Positions 1 through 9,030 of a stretch of 64,000 nt of DNA are shown here, piece by piece. Both the position numbers and the translations under genes were made by a program. Every line of letters begins with the position of its first letter. Position 1 is the first letter of the stretch. Source of the stretch: Martelella mediterranea (GTDB lineage: Bacteria; Pseudomonadota; Alphaproteobacteria; Rhizobiales; Rhizobiaceae). The notes under the pieces are model-generated. The model did no database searches and was not told the DNA's origin. It saw only the letters and a program-made list of their open reading frames with translations. The stretch is from contig NZ_JAINWJ010000011.1 in NCBI RefSeq assembly GCF_021021415.1, positions 1-64,000 on the forward strand, given 5' to 3'.

Positions 1-1
1 C

Positions 2-2254
2 GATATTGTTTCCCGTCATGAACTTTTGAATCCGGCTCTTAGGGCGCGTTCTGATTCCAGCGCGGGCGGATCGGCCAAAATAGAAATTGATAATTCCGAC
101 GGGACGAATACGTTTTTCCTCGTAGCTAAAGGCAACAACGCGATAACATCCGAAACGACCGGGAATGGCGATGCTATCATCGTATTTGACAACGGAACGG
201 CGTCCATGGCCAATGGAAGAATACTTGTCGATGATTTTGACGATACCGCGATACTGGCAAGCGCCACAGGTTCCGGTAATGCCATCATTTCAGTACAAGA
301 CCTTTTTTTATTGAGTGGAGGCGTCGATCCTGATCAAAATTACATGCTGGCGCAGACAGGGGAGAACAACTTACTTGGCGACGCAACCATCAACGTCAAT
401 GGCAACACCTTTTTTGATGGACCTGGCAATCTGAAGGCTGATTCTGCCCATGGGGATGCCAGCATTGTGTTGAGTGCCAATCCCGGTCTCTTTATCCAAA
501 TCACCGCCCCCCTGAGCCTCGTCGCTCTTGCCCCTGAAGGCACCGCGTCCGTCGGCCAAACGGGCGGTCTTGGCCCTGTGCAACTTAACTCATTCTATCA
601 AACCGACGCTGTTATCCTGGCAAAAGGAAAGCAGGCGGCGGTAACCCTGGCCGACCTGGAACTCGACGCGACCACAGCCACCGGTTCAGTCACAACAGAA
701 CTCATTGGCGTCAAAGCCGAGAGCGCCACGCCCGGACTTTCCACAGTCGGGCTTGCCGGCGAAATTTCCGTCGGAAATCTGAACTATGAAAACGTAAAGG
801 CTGTTCAATATAACGGCACGGGCGCGATCCCGGCCGCCCGGATTAAAGCCATGGGCACCACTGCCTCCGGCATATGGGTTGATGTCGACACAAAAGCAGC
901 CGAACCGAATGTGACTTTCTCCGAAAATACTTCACTGGTCGTCGACGGCAGGTATCCTTCCGGCATCGTTCTGGCGATGACGCCCGATTCCGCTGCTGCT
1001 CTCGATCTTGAAAACGGCTCGATTCTGGTGTCGACCAAGAAATACCCGAGCGACACCCCCCTTACGCCGGCCGCAATCGTGACCATGAAAAATTCAGACG
1101 CCGCCGGCGGTGATTATGCCGTCAAAATTGATGTCGGCGCGCAAATGGCAATCGGTGAGATCAAACATTATCTGGAAGAGCCTTCGATCCTTTATAGCAT
1201 ATTGAACAAGGTCGATGCGGCAGGGGCCCGGATCACGCTCAGCAACACGGGGCAGGTTTTCGGCCATGCGATGATGGGGGGCGGCGCGTCGGATTTTACG
1301 TTTTCAGGCGGCAGTTTTACCGGCAATATCTACGGCGACTATGATGAGATCAACGGGCAATCCTCCGACACTCAAAATCAAGGCAGCGACGATTTCACCT
1401 GGACAGACGGCGTACTGACCGGCGATTTCTATGGCCAGGGCGGCAATGATACGGCGACCCTCGTCAATATCGGCGACGCGCTCTTCGGCAAGCAGTATAT
1501 AAAGTTTGACGGCGGCGATGACATTGACACTTTTGTCCAGTCGGACGGTTCGCTTTCAGTTTCCGACATCACCGTTGGTCCGGCCGATGTTCTTGTGGTC
1601 GTGAATTTCGAGATCGGCAGCATCAACTCCGGCGGGCGGACGACCCTTTCCGGGGCCGGCTTCGCCCTGAACGGCTACGCGCATCAGCCGGACGAGGCGT
1701 TTTTCAACGACCGCTACGGGGACCTGATCGTCAGGGAGGGCAGCGCCATCGTCATTTCTCCCGATGACGCCGGCGCTTTTGAGCTTGCAGCCAATGTCCA
1801 TATCGACGACGCCGACAGCAGCCTCGCCGTTTCCGGCGCCTCTCATGTCAACCTCGCCGGTAACCTTCACAATCGCGGTCTGCTGTCGCTGGCAAATGGC
1901 AAAACCGGAGAAACCCTCACAATCGGCAGCAGCGAGACAGCCGCCGCCTGCGATTGCGAGGGCAGCCGTATTGCGCTCGACATCAACCTTTCAGCCGGCG
2001 AAGCGGACACAGTCATCTTCGCCGGCGAGGTCACGGGCAAGGTCGCCCTTGAGCTCGCCGATATCGGCGGCACCGCAAGCGGCGCGGGTCTGACGCTCGT
2101 ACGCGCAGCCGATGGCGTGAGGCTTGCCCCTGAAGCCTTCAGCCTGGCCGATGGCGGAAAGCCTGTTTCGGAAGACCGGGTTCTTGAGCTCCGGCATGTT
2201 GCCGACGATAACGGCGAGAGGATCGATCTTGTTGTGGCCGGCTCCCGGCCCTGA
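2..2254 (+). CDS. Autotransporter-like passenger protein, 5' end outside window, no barrel
   Basis: The frame is open to the left edge, so the true start lies outside; 750 residues are visible before TGA. The product is rich in Gly, Ala, Asp, Ser and Thr, poor in Lys and nearly free of Cys, with irregular short beta-type stretches and many G-N/G-D turns. This is the look of a secreted beta-helical passenger. The final ~110 residues (DINLSAGEAD, then VAGSRP at the end) resemble the segment just before the translocator barrel in autotransporters. However, the frame stops here and no barrel follows in any frame. Base composition is less GC-rich than the rest of the window. Family assignment is inference from composition and the tail; it could be another large adhesin-like protein. 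Loss of the barrel would leave it unable to reach the surface by the type V route. Confidence 0.5.
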   Translation, partial: DIVSRHELLNPALRARSDSSAGGSAKIEIDNSDGTNTFFLVAKGNNAITSETTGNGDAIIVFDNGTASMANGRILVDDFDDTAILASATGSGNAIISVQDLFLLSGGVDPDQNYMLAQTGENNLLGDATINVNGNTFFDGPGNLKADSAHGDASIVLSANPGLFIQITAPLSLVALAPEGTASVGQTGGLGPVQLNSFYQTDAVILAKGKQAAVTLADLELDATTATGSVTTELIGVKAESATPGLSTVGLAGEISVGNLNYENVKAVQYNGTGAIPAARIKAMGTTASGIWVDVDTKAAEPNVTFSENTSLVVDGRYPSGIVLAMTPDSAAALDLENGSILVSTKKYPSDTPLTPAAIVTMKNSDAAGGDYAVKIDVGAQMAIGEIKHYLEEPSILYSILNKVDAAGARITLSNTGQVFGHAMMGGGASDFTFSGGSFTGNIYGDYDEINGQSSDTQNQGSDDFTWTDGVLTGDFYGQGGNDTATLVNIGDALFGKQYIKFDGGDDIDTFVQSDGSLSVSDITVGPADVLVVVNFEIGSINSGGRTTLSGAGFALNGYAHQPDEAFFNDRYGDLIVREGSAIVISPDDAGAFELAANVHIDDADSSLAVSGASHVNLAGNLHNRGLLSLANGKTGETLTIGSSETAAACDCEGSRIALDINLSAGEADTVIFAGEVTGKVALELADIGGTASGAGLTLVRAADGVRLAPEAFSLADGGKPVSEDRVLELRHVADDNGERIDLVVAGSRP

Positions 2255-2289
2255 TTTGCCTCGACGGGTCCAGCCTTCGGCACTCGACC

Positions 2290-2792
2290 ATGGCCGAGCG
2301 CGCCCGCGAAGAGAAGGGCTACTAGACGGTCGGCGGCTGCGGCGGCAATATCGCCTGGCACACCGAAAACGACACGCTCGAGATCGCCGACAAGGATATC
2401 CTGTTACGCGATATCAAGGTCTATCTTTTGGCCGTCCTGCGCGACGCCAATGCCATGATATTGTCCTTCGACTGTGGTGCAAGACCGCCGATGGATTCCT
2501 GGCCACCATCGATGGCTACCAGACCAAGGCCGGAGACCGTTTCGATCTGACGCCGGTGCGGGGCGAGGCCGAAGCGCTTAAGGCGGCGCTCGTTGCCTTT
2601 TACGACGGCATTGCCGTTGGAGACATCAAGCCTGCGGCGGCTAACCATGTCATCCAGCGGCTCGCTCGTATTCTTGTACCGCTGAACTTCACCCGCGAGC
2701 AACGCTTCCGGCATGATCCGGCGATCCCGGCGCTCCCTTTGCCTTGCCCCGGTCCCGCGCCAACAGCAGGCTACGCCGCGTCGCGTGAATAG
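2290..2792 (+). pseudogene. Decayed gene of unknown function (in-frame stop plus frameshift)
   Basis: A coding-like stretch begins near ATG 2290, is broken by TAG at 2323-2325, and continues in the same frame with the sequence GGCGGNIAWHTENDTLEIAD to about 2470. The coding character then moves to another frame (KTADGFLATIDGYQTKAGDRF...) up to a stop at 2792. The two segments together read as one protein of about 160 residues. The family was not recognised. It follows the barrel-less passenger gene directly, so the whole 2255-2811 interval is best read as debris. Alternative: two unrelated spurious frames, but the shared codon bias argues for one broken gene. Confidence 0.4.
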
Positions 2793-2811
2793 CCGGCCGG
2801 AACTGGCTCCC

Positions 2812-3546
2812 CTATTCCTCCTGCGCATCGCGCCAGGCGATATATTCGTCGTAAACCGCGTCGCTGAGGGGATAGTAGCGCTGCAGGTCGGCCCCCTGGG
2901 AGAGGCGCAATCTGGAAAACTCTTCCCATTCGGCATGCCCCCCTCCGGTTTCGATCAGCTTTTCGGCGAGCGCGATCGGCACAACGACGGCGCCATCGTC
3001 ATCGGCGATGATGATGTCGCCCGGCATGACGAACGCGCCGCCGCAGGCGACCGGCACGTTGACCGCATAGGGCACGATGTCGGTCTGGGCGTGATAGTTT
3101 GGCGTCACGCCGTTGACCCATATGCCGAGGTCGAGTTTCTTCGCCGGCCCTGAATCGCGGATGCAGCCGTCGATCACAACGCCCTGTCCGCCGCGGCCCT
3201 TGAAGTAGGTCAGCATCATCTCGCCGAAAATGCCGCTCGACATATTGCCGCGCGCGTCGACGACGATCATGTCGCCGGCCTGGGCCGGATACATCACCTC
3301 GCGATGGAGCTGAAGTTCGGGATTGTCGTATTCGCCGCCGGCAAACAGGTCCTCGCGGTTGGGCATGAACTGCAGGGTCAGAGCCGGCCCGGCAACCCGC
3401 TTGCCCGTGACCAGCGCCTTTGGCCCCGCGATGTGACAATTGCGCAGACCCATGAGGTTGAGTTCGCTGCTGGCGGTGGCTGTACCGATCGCGGCCAGCG
3501 CATCGCAAAGCTCTCGGCTCGGGCGCTTGATATCGTCGTATTTCAT
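2812..3546 (-). CDS. RraA-family protein (4-hydroxy-4-methyl-2-oxoglutarate/4-carboxy-4-hydroxy-2-oxoadipate aldolase type)
   Basis: 244 residues, the usual size for the RraA/HMG-CHA aldolase fold. The family's D-G-x-x-R-D motif is at 126-131 (DGCIRD). In characterised aldolases its Arg binds the pyruvyl moiety and its Asp the divalent metal through water. The surrounding GRGGQGVVIDG strand also matches. Known members cleave 4-hydroxy-2-oxo acids to pyruvate plus a second oxo acid; others inhibit RNase E. Here it is the last gene of a sugar-importer operon, 46 nt after the ATPase gene, so a class II aldolase step or oxaloacetate decarboxylation in sugar-acid breakdown fits better than RNase control. 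The substrate is unknown. Confidence 0.85.
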   Translation of the reverse strand: MKYDDIKRPSRELCDALAAIGTATASSELNLMGLRNCHIAGPKALVTGKRVAGPALTLQFMPNREDLFAGGEYDNPELQLHREVMYPAQAGDMIVVDARGNMSSGIFGEMMLTYFKGRGGQGVVIDGCIRDSGPAKKLDLGIWVNGVTPNYHAQTDIVPYAVNVPVACGGAFVMPGDIIIADDDGAVVVPIALAEKLIETGGGHAEWEEFSRLRLSQGADLQRYYPLSDAVYDEYIAWRDAQEE

Positions 3547-3592
3547 AGGTTGATCCTGTCTGCGGAGTGGGAGGGCATGCGTTGGTGCGGTT

Positions 3593-4651
3593 CTATTTCA
3601 GGCGGTCGCCGGTTTCGGCGCTGAACAGTTTGATCTGTTCGTGATCCGGTACGATCTGAAGCATCGTTCCGCTGCGCTCCGAGATGCGTTCGCGGAAGAC
3701 GGCGACCACCTGATGGCCCGCGAATTTGAGGGAAACCTGGGTTTCCGAACCGGTCGGCTCGACGGTCACGATCTCGCCGGCGAGGCCATTCTGTTCGAGG
3801 CGTAAATGCTCCGGGCGTATGCCGAGCGTGACCGGGCGGTTGGCGGCGCTTTCCGGCACGTTGGGGCCGAGCGCGATCACGGTGCCGTCATCGGCGATGA
3901 AATCGCCGCCTCTCACCGTGCCGGACAGCATGTTCATGCTCGGCGAACCGATGAACCGGGCGACGAAGCTATTGGCGGGTTCATCGTAAAGTTCAAGCGG
4001 CGTGCCGATCTGCTCGATGTTACCGCCGTTCATCACCACGATCCGGTCGGCCATGGTCATGGCCTCGATCTGGTCATGGGTCACGTAGATAATGGTCGTG
4101 GTCAGGCGCTGATGCAGCGCCTTGATCTCGGTGCGCATGGCCACGCGCAACTGTGCGTCGAGATTGGAAAGCGGCTCGTCGAACAGGAACACCTGCGGGT
4201 CGCGGACGATGGCGCGGCCCATGGCCACGCGCTGGCGCTGGCCGCCTGAAAGCGCGCGCGGATAGCGATCGAGCAGGTTTTCCAGACCGAGAATCTGGGC
4301 TGCGGCACGCACCCGCTGGTCGATTTCGGCGGGGCTGGTGCGGGCAAGCTTCAGCGAAAAGCCCATGTTCTTTGCGACGGTCATATGCGGATAGAGCGCA
4401 TAGGACTGGAACACCATGGCAATATCGCGCTCCTTTGGATGGAGGTCGTTCACCACCTTGCCGCCGATCCGGATCTGCCCGCTGGAGATTTCCTCCAGCC
4501 CGGCGATCATGCGCAGCAGCGTAGACTTTCCGCATCCCGAGGGGCCGACGAGAATGACGAACTCGCCGTCCGCGATATCGATGTCGATGCCATGCAACAC
4601 CTCCAGAGCGCCGTATGATTTGCGGACATCGTCGATTTTCACCGTGCCCAT
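3593..4651 (-). CDS. Sugar ABC transporter ATP-binding protein (UgpC/MalK type)
   Basis: 352 residues. Walker [10 protein letters not shown] is at 36-44, the ABC signature LSGGQ at 134-138, Walker B VFLFDEP at 154-160, and the switch His is in VTHDQIEAM. About 110 C-terminal residues form the TOBE/OB regulatory region typical of CUT1 importers. It energises import through the two permeases encoded upstream (5527-7214) with the binding protein at 7292-8518. It is preceded by an AAGGAG ribosome site and follows the aldo/keto reductase gene by 42 nt in the same operon. Assignment to the ATPase family is secure; the transported sugar or polyol is not determined. Confidence 0.95.
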   Translation of the reverse strand: MGTVKIDDVRKSYGALEVLHGIDIDIADGEFVILVGPSGCGKSTLLRMIAGLEEISSGQIRIGGKVVNDLHPKERDIAMVFQSYALYPHMTVAKNMGFSLKLARTSPAEIDQRVRAAAQILGLENLLDRYPRALSGGQRQRVAMGRAIVRDPQVFLFDEPLSNLDAQLRVAMRTEIKALHQRLTTTIIYVTHDQIEAMTMADRIVVMNGGNIEQIGTPLELYDEPANSFVARFIGSPSMNMLSGTVRGGDFIADDGTVIALGPNVPESAANRPVTLGIRPEHLRLEQNGLAGEIVTVEPTGSETQVSLKFAGHQVVAVFRERISERSGTMLQIVPDHEQIKLFSAETGDRLK

Positions 4652-4693
4652 GGGCGTCGTCTCCTTTGCAAGTCTGGCTGTCCCGTCTTCGCG

Positions 4694-5515
4694 TCAATCG
4701 TCCCAGGCGGGGGCCTTGTCGGGATCGATCATCCGTTCGCCCCGGTCGAGCGCGCGAAGGGCGCTCACCTCGTCCGTGTCGAGCGTGACCGAAAGGGCGA
4801 CATGATTGTCCCGCAGCCGGCCGGCATTGGACGAGGCGGGGATGACGATATGACCCTCGCCCATCAGGAAGGCGAGCGAGATCGCCGCGGCCGTCACATT
4901 GTGGCGTGCCGCGATCTCCCGCAGCACGGGGTCGTCGCTCACGCGGCCCTTGGCGAGCGGCATGTAGGCCGTCAGCGGCAGGCCGCGCGATCGCGCGTAA
5001 TCGCAGAGCCTCGGGCTTTGCAGGAAGGGGTGCAGTTCGACCTGGTTGGTTGAAAGAACGCCGCTGCCGATCGCCGCTTCGGCACGCTTCAGGTCGGCGA
5101 TTGGAAAGTTGGACACGCCGATCCTTGCCGCCCAGCCGCGCGCCCTGGTTTCGGCCAGCGCCTCCATATAGTCAGCGAAGGGCACGGCGTCCCTGGCGGA
5201 GGGCCAGTGGATCAGCAGCAGGTCGATGCGGTCGAGCGCCAGGGTTTCGAGGCTTTTCTCGACGCTTGGCAGAAAGTCTCCCCTGGCGAGATTGGTGTCG
5301 GCGACCTTCGTGGTGATGAAAAACGCATCGCGTGGAAGGCCTGAGCGTTCAACCGCCTTGCCCACATTTTCCTCCGTGCCGTAGCTTTGCGCGGTGTCGA
5401 TATGGCGATAGCCGATCTCGATCGCGTCGAGCAGGGCGCGCAGTCCATCGTCGCCCGTGCGCCCGAACGTGCCGAGGCCAAGTTGGGGTATGCCGTTTAC
5501 GGTTCTGTTGTGCAT
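4694..5515 (-). CDS. Aldo/keto reductase
   Basis: 273 residues from an ATG at 5515 preceded by GAGGAGGAAACCC; the open frame runs further upstream but overlaps the permease gene and is not conserved in character. The catalytic tetrad is complete: D40, Y45 (DTAQSYGTEENVG), K70 (ITTK) and H103 (LLIHWP). The family performs NADPH-dependent reduction of aldehydes or ketones, or the reverse oxidation of sugars, in the cytoplasm. It lies between the second permease gene (11-nt gap) and the ATPase gene of a sugar importer, so it probably interconverts an imported aldose or ketose and its alcohol. Which direction and which sugar cannot be read from the sequence. Confidence 0.9.
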   Translation of the reverse strand: MHNRTVNGIPQLGLGTFGRTGDDGLRALLDAIEIGYRHIDTAQSYGTEENVGKAVERSGLPRDAFFITTKVADTNLARGDFLPSVEKSLETLALDRIDLLLIHWPSARDAVPFADYMEALAETRARGWAARIGVSNFPIADLKRAEAAIGSGVLSTNQVELHPFLQSPRLCDYARSRGLPLTAYMPLAKGRVSDDPVLREIAARHNVTAAAISLAFLMGEGHIVIPASSNAGRLRDNHVALSVTLDTDEVSALRALDRGERMIDPDKAPAWDD

Positions 5516-5526
5516 GGGTTTCCTCC

Positions 5527-6357
5527 TCAGCCCTTGGTGGCGCCGGCCATGATGCCGCCGACGAACAATCGTTGCATGGACAGGAACAGCACCGCGATCG
5601 GCACGGTCATGATCATCGAGGCGGCCATGACGGCGCCCCAGTCGGTGTTGAATTCCGTTGTGAATTCGGCAAGTCCGATCGGCAGCGTTTTCACCGAGGA
5701 ATCGGTGGCGAAGCACAGCGCGAAGATGAACTCGTTCCAGGTGGTGACGAAGGCATAGACCATGACCGCGACAAGACCGGGGACCGAAAGCGGCAGGGTG
5801 ATGCGGAACAGCACGCCGAGACGCGAGGCGCCGTCGATGATCGCTGCCTCTTCAAGCTCGACCGGGATCGCCTTGAAATAGCTGGTCAGCATCCACACCG
5901 ACAATGGCAGGGTGATGATCATGTAGACCAGGATCAGCCCCAGATATGTGTTCACCAGCCCGAGATAGCGCAGCGTGACGAACAGCGGCACGATGATTGC
6001 GGCTGTCGGCAGCAATTGTCCGACCAGCACGAAGGACTGGTAGTATGGCTTGCCCTTGAAGTTGAACCGGGCAAAGCCGTAGGAGGCAAAAACCGCGAGG
6101 ATCAGCGCCAGCAGGGTGGAGCCGACCGAGATGACGACGCTGTTCAGAAAATAGCGCGGGATATTGCTGTCGAACAGAACGGTCTTGTAGTTGCCAAGCG
6201 TCGGGGTGTGCGGGATCCATGTCGGGGGAACCGTATAGAGTTCGCGCAGCACCTTGATCGATGAAATCCCCATCCAAAGAAACGGGAAAAGGCAGACGCT
6301 GACGACGAGCAGGGACGAAATTAGAATGATGACGCGGGCGAGCGGCGACGTTCTCAT
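5527..6357 (-). CDS. Sugar ABC transporter permease (MalG type)
   Basis: 276 residues with six predicted membrane helices. The EAA loop (ELEEAAIIDGASRLG, around 167-181) couples to the ATPase. An extended N-terminal cytoplasmic/periplasmic start (MRTSPLARVI, LFPFLWMGISSIK) is typical of CUT1 MalG partners. The start codon overlaps the stop of the MalF-type gene by 4 nt (ATGA), so the two permeases are translationally coupled. It forms the heterodimeric pore with the product of 6354-7214. Confidence 0.93.
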   Translation of the reverse strand: MRTSPLARVIILISSLLVVSVCLFPFLWMGISSIKVLRELYTVPPTWIPHTPTLGNYKTVLFDSNIPRYFLNSVVISVGSTLLALILAVFASYGFARFNFKGKPYYQSFVLVGQLLPTAAIIVPLFVTLRYLGLVNTYLGLILVYMIITLPLSVWMLTSYFKAIPVELEEAAIIDGASRLGVLFRITLPLSVPGLVAVMVYAFVTTWNEFIFALCFATDSSVKTLPIGLAEFTTEFNTDWGAVMAASMIMTVPIAVLFLSMQRLFVGGIMAGATKG

Positions 6358-7214
6358 CGGGCCACCTCGTCATTGGAGGACAGGAACCGGATGTAGACGG
6401 CGACGATCGCCATGGCGACCACGAAGAAGATCAGCGAGAGTGCCGCGGCCTGATTGAACTGGAAGGATTCAAAGGCCAGGCGGAAAATCTGGATCGGCGT
6501 GATCAGGGTGAGGTTCGCCGGTCCACCGCGCGTGATCGCATAGATCGTGGTGATATGGTTCAGCCCCCAGATCACCAGCAGCAGCGTCACCGCGATGATG
6601 ACCGGGCGCACCTGCGGCAGGGTGATATGGATGACCTCGTCCCAGAATGTCGCGCCATCGACGCGGGCGGCCTCGTAGAGGTCCTTGGGAATGGACTGCA
6701 GGCCCGCCAGAACCATGATGGCGACAAAGGGGAACAGCTTCCAGACATTGATGGCGATCATCGCCGGCATGACGGTATTGGGATTGGTGAGCCATCCTAT
6801 CGGCTGGTCGAGCACGCCGGCGGAGGTCATCATGTAGTTGATGATGCCGAATTCGGTATGAAACATCCATGCCCAGGTGGTGGCGGCGACGATGCCGGGA
6901 ACGACCCAGGGAATGACGGCAATGGCGCGCACCGCGCCGCGGCCGCGAAATTCCTGGTTGAGCAGGATGGCGGTCGCGGTGCCGAGCACGACCTGGAACA
7001 CGATGGATCCGCCAACCCACCACAGCGTATTGACAAAGGCCTGCGGCGTGGCGCGCGAGCGCAGCACGTTGACGAAATTGGAGGAGCCGACATAGTTGCC
7101 GCGAATATCGGTCACGCTCAGGATCCCGGTATAGATCACCGGATATGCGATCAGCAGCAAGAGAACGATGAGCGCCGGCAAGGCGAACAGCAAACCTGTC
7201 GGGGGCCGTTTCAT
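6354..7214 (-). CDS. Sugar ABC transporter permease (MalF type)
   Basis: 286 residues, six predicted membrane helices, and a conserved coupling loop LYEAARVDGATFWDEV near residues 180-195, followed by ITLPQVRP. The length and the first helix starting at about residue 8 fit CUT1 MalF proteins without the large periplasmic insert of E. coli MalF. It sits 77 nt downstream of the binding-protein gene and overlaps the next permease by 4 nt. Function as the first half of the pore is well supported; the substrate is unknown. Confidence 0.93.
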   Translation of the reverse strand: MKRPPTGLLFALPALIVLLLLIAYPVIYTGILSVTDIRGNYVGSSNFVNVLRSRATPQAFVNTLWWVGGSIVFQVVLGTATAILLNQEFRGRGAVRAIAVIPWVVPGIVAATTWAWMFHTEFGIINYMMTSAGVLDQPIGWLTNPNTVMPAMIAINVWKLFPFVAIMVLAGLQSIPKDLYEAARVDGATFWDEVIHITLPQVRPVIIAVTLLLVIWGLNHITTIYAITRGGPANLTLITPIQIFRLAFESFQFNQAAALSLIFFVVAMAIVAVYIRFLSSNDEVAR

Positions 7215-7291
7215 GGATCATCTCCGAAAAGACGCATTCATTATTCCCCGGGGCGAGACGCCCCGGAGGTCGGTTCAAAAGCAAATATCGA

Positions 7292-8518
7292 TTACTGATC
7301 GAGAAGCGCCTGGATATCCTGGGCGGCCAGATCCATCGATTCCTGCGGGGTCTGCTGTCCGAGAAGGATGCGCTGAATGCCGTCGAAATAGGCCTGGGTG
7401 ATCTGCACCCAGTTCTTGTGGATCGGCAGCGGACGGGCATAAGGCAGCATGTCCTTGTAGACCTGGAGAAGCGGCGTGTTGAAGCGCTCCATGTCCATGG
7501 CGGATTTGCGGGCCGGGAAGGTATCCGTGTAGTTGCCCATGTTCTCGGTTTCGGTGAGGAACCGGATCAGCGTCTTGGTGTCTTCGGGATTGCCGGCGTC
7601 TTTCGGAATGACAAAGCTCCAGCCGGCGAGAATGCCCGAAGTATCCTTGCCTTCCGGATGTGGCGTCATCATCACGCCGATATCGATATCCGGATTTTCC
7701 TGTTGGATCGAAGCAAGGTCGAACTGACCGGACTGATACATCGACACCGTGTCTGCGATGAACAGGCGGCGATTGGCGGTGCCGTCGTTTTCCAGCGTCG
7801 AGGAGGGCGAGGAGCCGTCCTTGTAGAAATTGGTCCAGTATTCGACGGCCTCGACCGCCGCCGGCTCGTTGACGGTCGCCTTGGTCAGGTCATCGGAGAC
7901 GATCGTGCCGCCATTCATCCAGATGAAGGGAAGGGAGCGATAGAGCGTATTGCCCACCTCGCCGCCGCCGGTAATGGCGAAGCCGAACTTGCCGTCGCCG
8001 GTCAGCGTCCTGGCGGTTTGCGTCAGTTCGTCCCAGGTTTTCGGCGGGCTGTCGGGGTCAAGGCCGGCCGCGGTGAAATCGCCGCGGTTGTAGATCACCG
8101 CCATGGTCTCGATGCGGTAGGGAATGGCGTAAAGTTCGCCGTCATAGGTCACGTAGTCGAGCGCCGCCTTGACGAAATCATCCTTGTCCTCGATGACGTC
8201 GCCGAGCGGCTGTACCAGATCAGCCTCGGCGTAGCCGTTCACCCACGGGCTCTGCACATCGATGATGTCGGGCGCGGAGCCGGACATCAGCGTCGTCAGG
8301 ATACGCTGCGGCAGGCCGTTCGTGGTCGTGATCTCGAGGTTAAGCGTGATGTCGGGATGCGCCGCCTCGAACGCGGTCTTGAGCTTCTGGGCCCGTGCCT
8401 CGTTGAAGTTGGGTGTCCACCAGGTGACTTCGCCGGCAGCAGCCATTCCCGATGCCAGCGTCAACGCCGACACCGAAGCGGCGATCAGCGCCGTCAGTTT
8501 AATCGCGGTCTTGGTCAT
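7292..8518 (-). CDS. Extracellular sugar-binding protein (family 1 solute-binding protein)
   Basis: 408 residues with an export signal (positively charged start, hydrophobic core ALIAASVSALTLASG, cleavage after about MAAA, residue 28) and a mature start GEVTWWTPNF usual for CUT1 binding proteins. The family fold is evident from PDIIDVQSPWVNGYAEAD and the AIPYRIETMAVIYNR hinge region. The first gene of the operon, it has GGAGG four bases before ATG. It delivers substrate in the periplasm to the permeases at 5527-7214. A leader of about 250 nt separates the start codon from the predicted promoter and IclR-type operator at 8769-8829. Confidence 0.93.
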   Translation of the reverse strand: MTKTAIKLTALIAASVSALTLASGMAAAGEVTWWTPNFNEARAQKLKTAFEAAHPDITLNLEITTTNGLPQRILTTLMSGSAPDIIDVQSPWVNGYAEADLVQPLGDVIEDKDDFVKAALDYVTYDGELYAIPYRIETMAVIYNRGDFTAAGLDPDSPPKTWDELTQTARTLTGDGKFGFAITGGGEVGNTLYRSLPFIWMNGGTIVSDDLTKATVNEPAAVEAVEYWTNFYKDGSSPSSTLENDGTANRRLFIADTVSMYQSGQFDLASIQQENPDIDIGVMMTPHPEGKDTSGILAGWSFVIPKDAGNPEDTKTLIRFLTETENMGNYTDTFPARKSAMDMERFNTPLLQVYKDMLPYARPLPIHKNWVQITQAYFDGIQRILLGQQTPQESMDLAAQDIQALLDQ

Positions 8519-8768
8519 GTTTCCTCCATTGCCGCGGCCTCCGCCGCAGCTCCACGCGGCGTTGGCCGCTCATCTCCCTCGCGGTCGCGCGCCACGCATG
8601 GCCTTTCGCATCCGCTGTCCTCCTGCCGTCTTTCGACGACGATTTGCCTGAAGGAGCTTGCCGCGCTCGACCCATTTGCCTGAAGGCGAATGGTCCTCCG
8701 TCGTGCGGCGTGTCGCGAACAACCGGGGCAAAGCCCCGTCTCCTTCCAGGTTCAGATCGGAATATCAA

Positions 8769-8829
8769 TTCATATTTGAACTGAACCAGTTCGCAATTTA
8801 ACTATGCCGCTGAACTGACGATGAGTCAA
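8769..8829 (-). promoter_or_regulatory. Promoter and IclR-type operator of the sugar importer operon
   Basis: Reading the minus strand, a -35 TTGACT (8824-8829) and a -10 CATAGT (8801-8806) are 17 nt apart. Just downstream lies a composite palindrome at 8769-8792: TTCATATTTGAA (8769-8780), overlapping GAACTG-AAC-CAGTTC (8778-8792), whose arms are perfect. The same composite occurs at 10463-10486. A repressor bound here would block transcription start. The remaining part of 8519-9030 holds a GC-rich leader (8519-8768) and an AT-rich stretch with no gene that can be supported. Confidence 0.65.
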
Positions 8830-9030
8830 GTCGATCGGGGCGACCTGCGGTCGTCGCGCTAACGAATTGAAAAAAATATGATTTATTGGTTTCGATCGGG
8901 CGTCGCACGCGCGGCCGGCGCGTAAAATCAATGCGCGCGCGCGTCCTCGCGACCGTCATCGATTGATGATGCCGGAATGCCTGCCCGGATCGTCATGACG
9001 TTTCCGGTCGCTTCCATTTGCGCCGATCGC

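Noticed and set aside
8499..8768. 89-codon minus-strand frame in the leader of the sugar-binding-protein gene
   Set aside because: TTG start without ribosome site, overlaps the binding-protein start, Arg-rich shadow composition; the region reads better as an untranslated leader.
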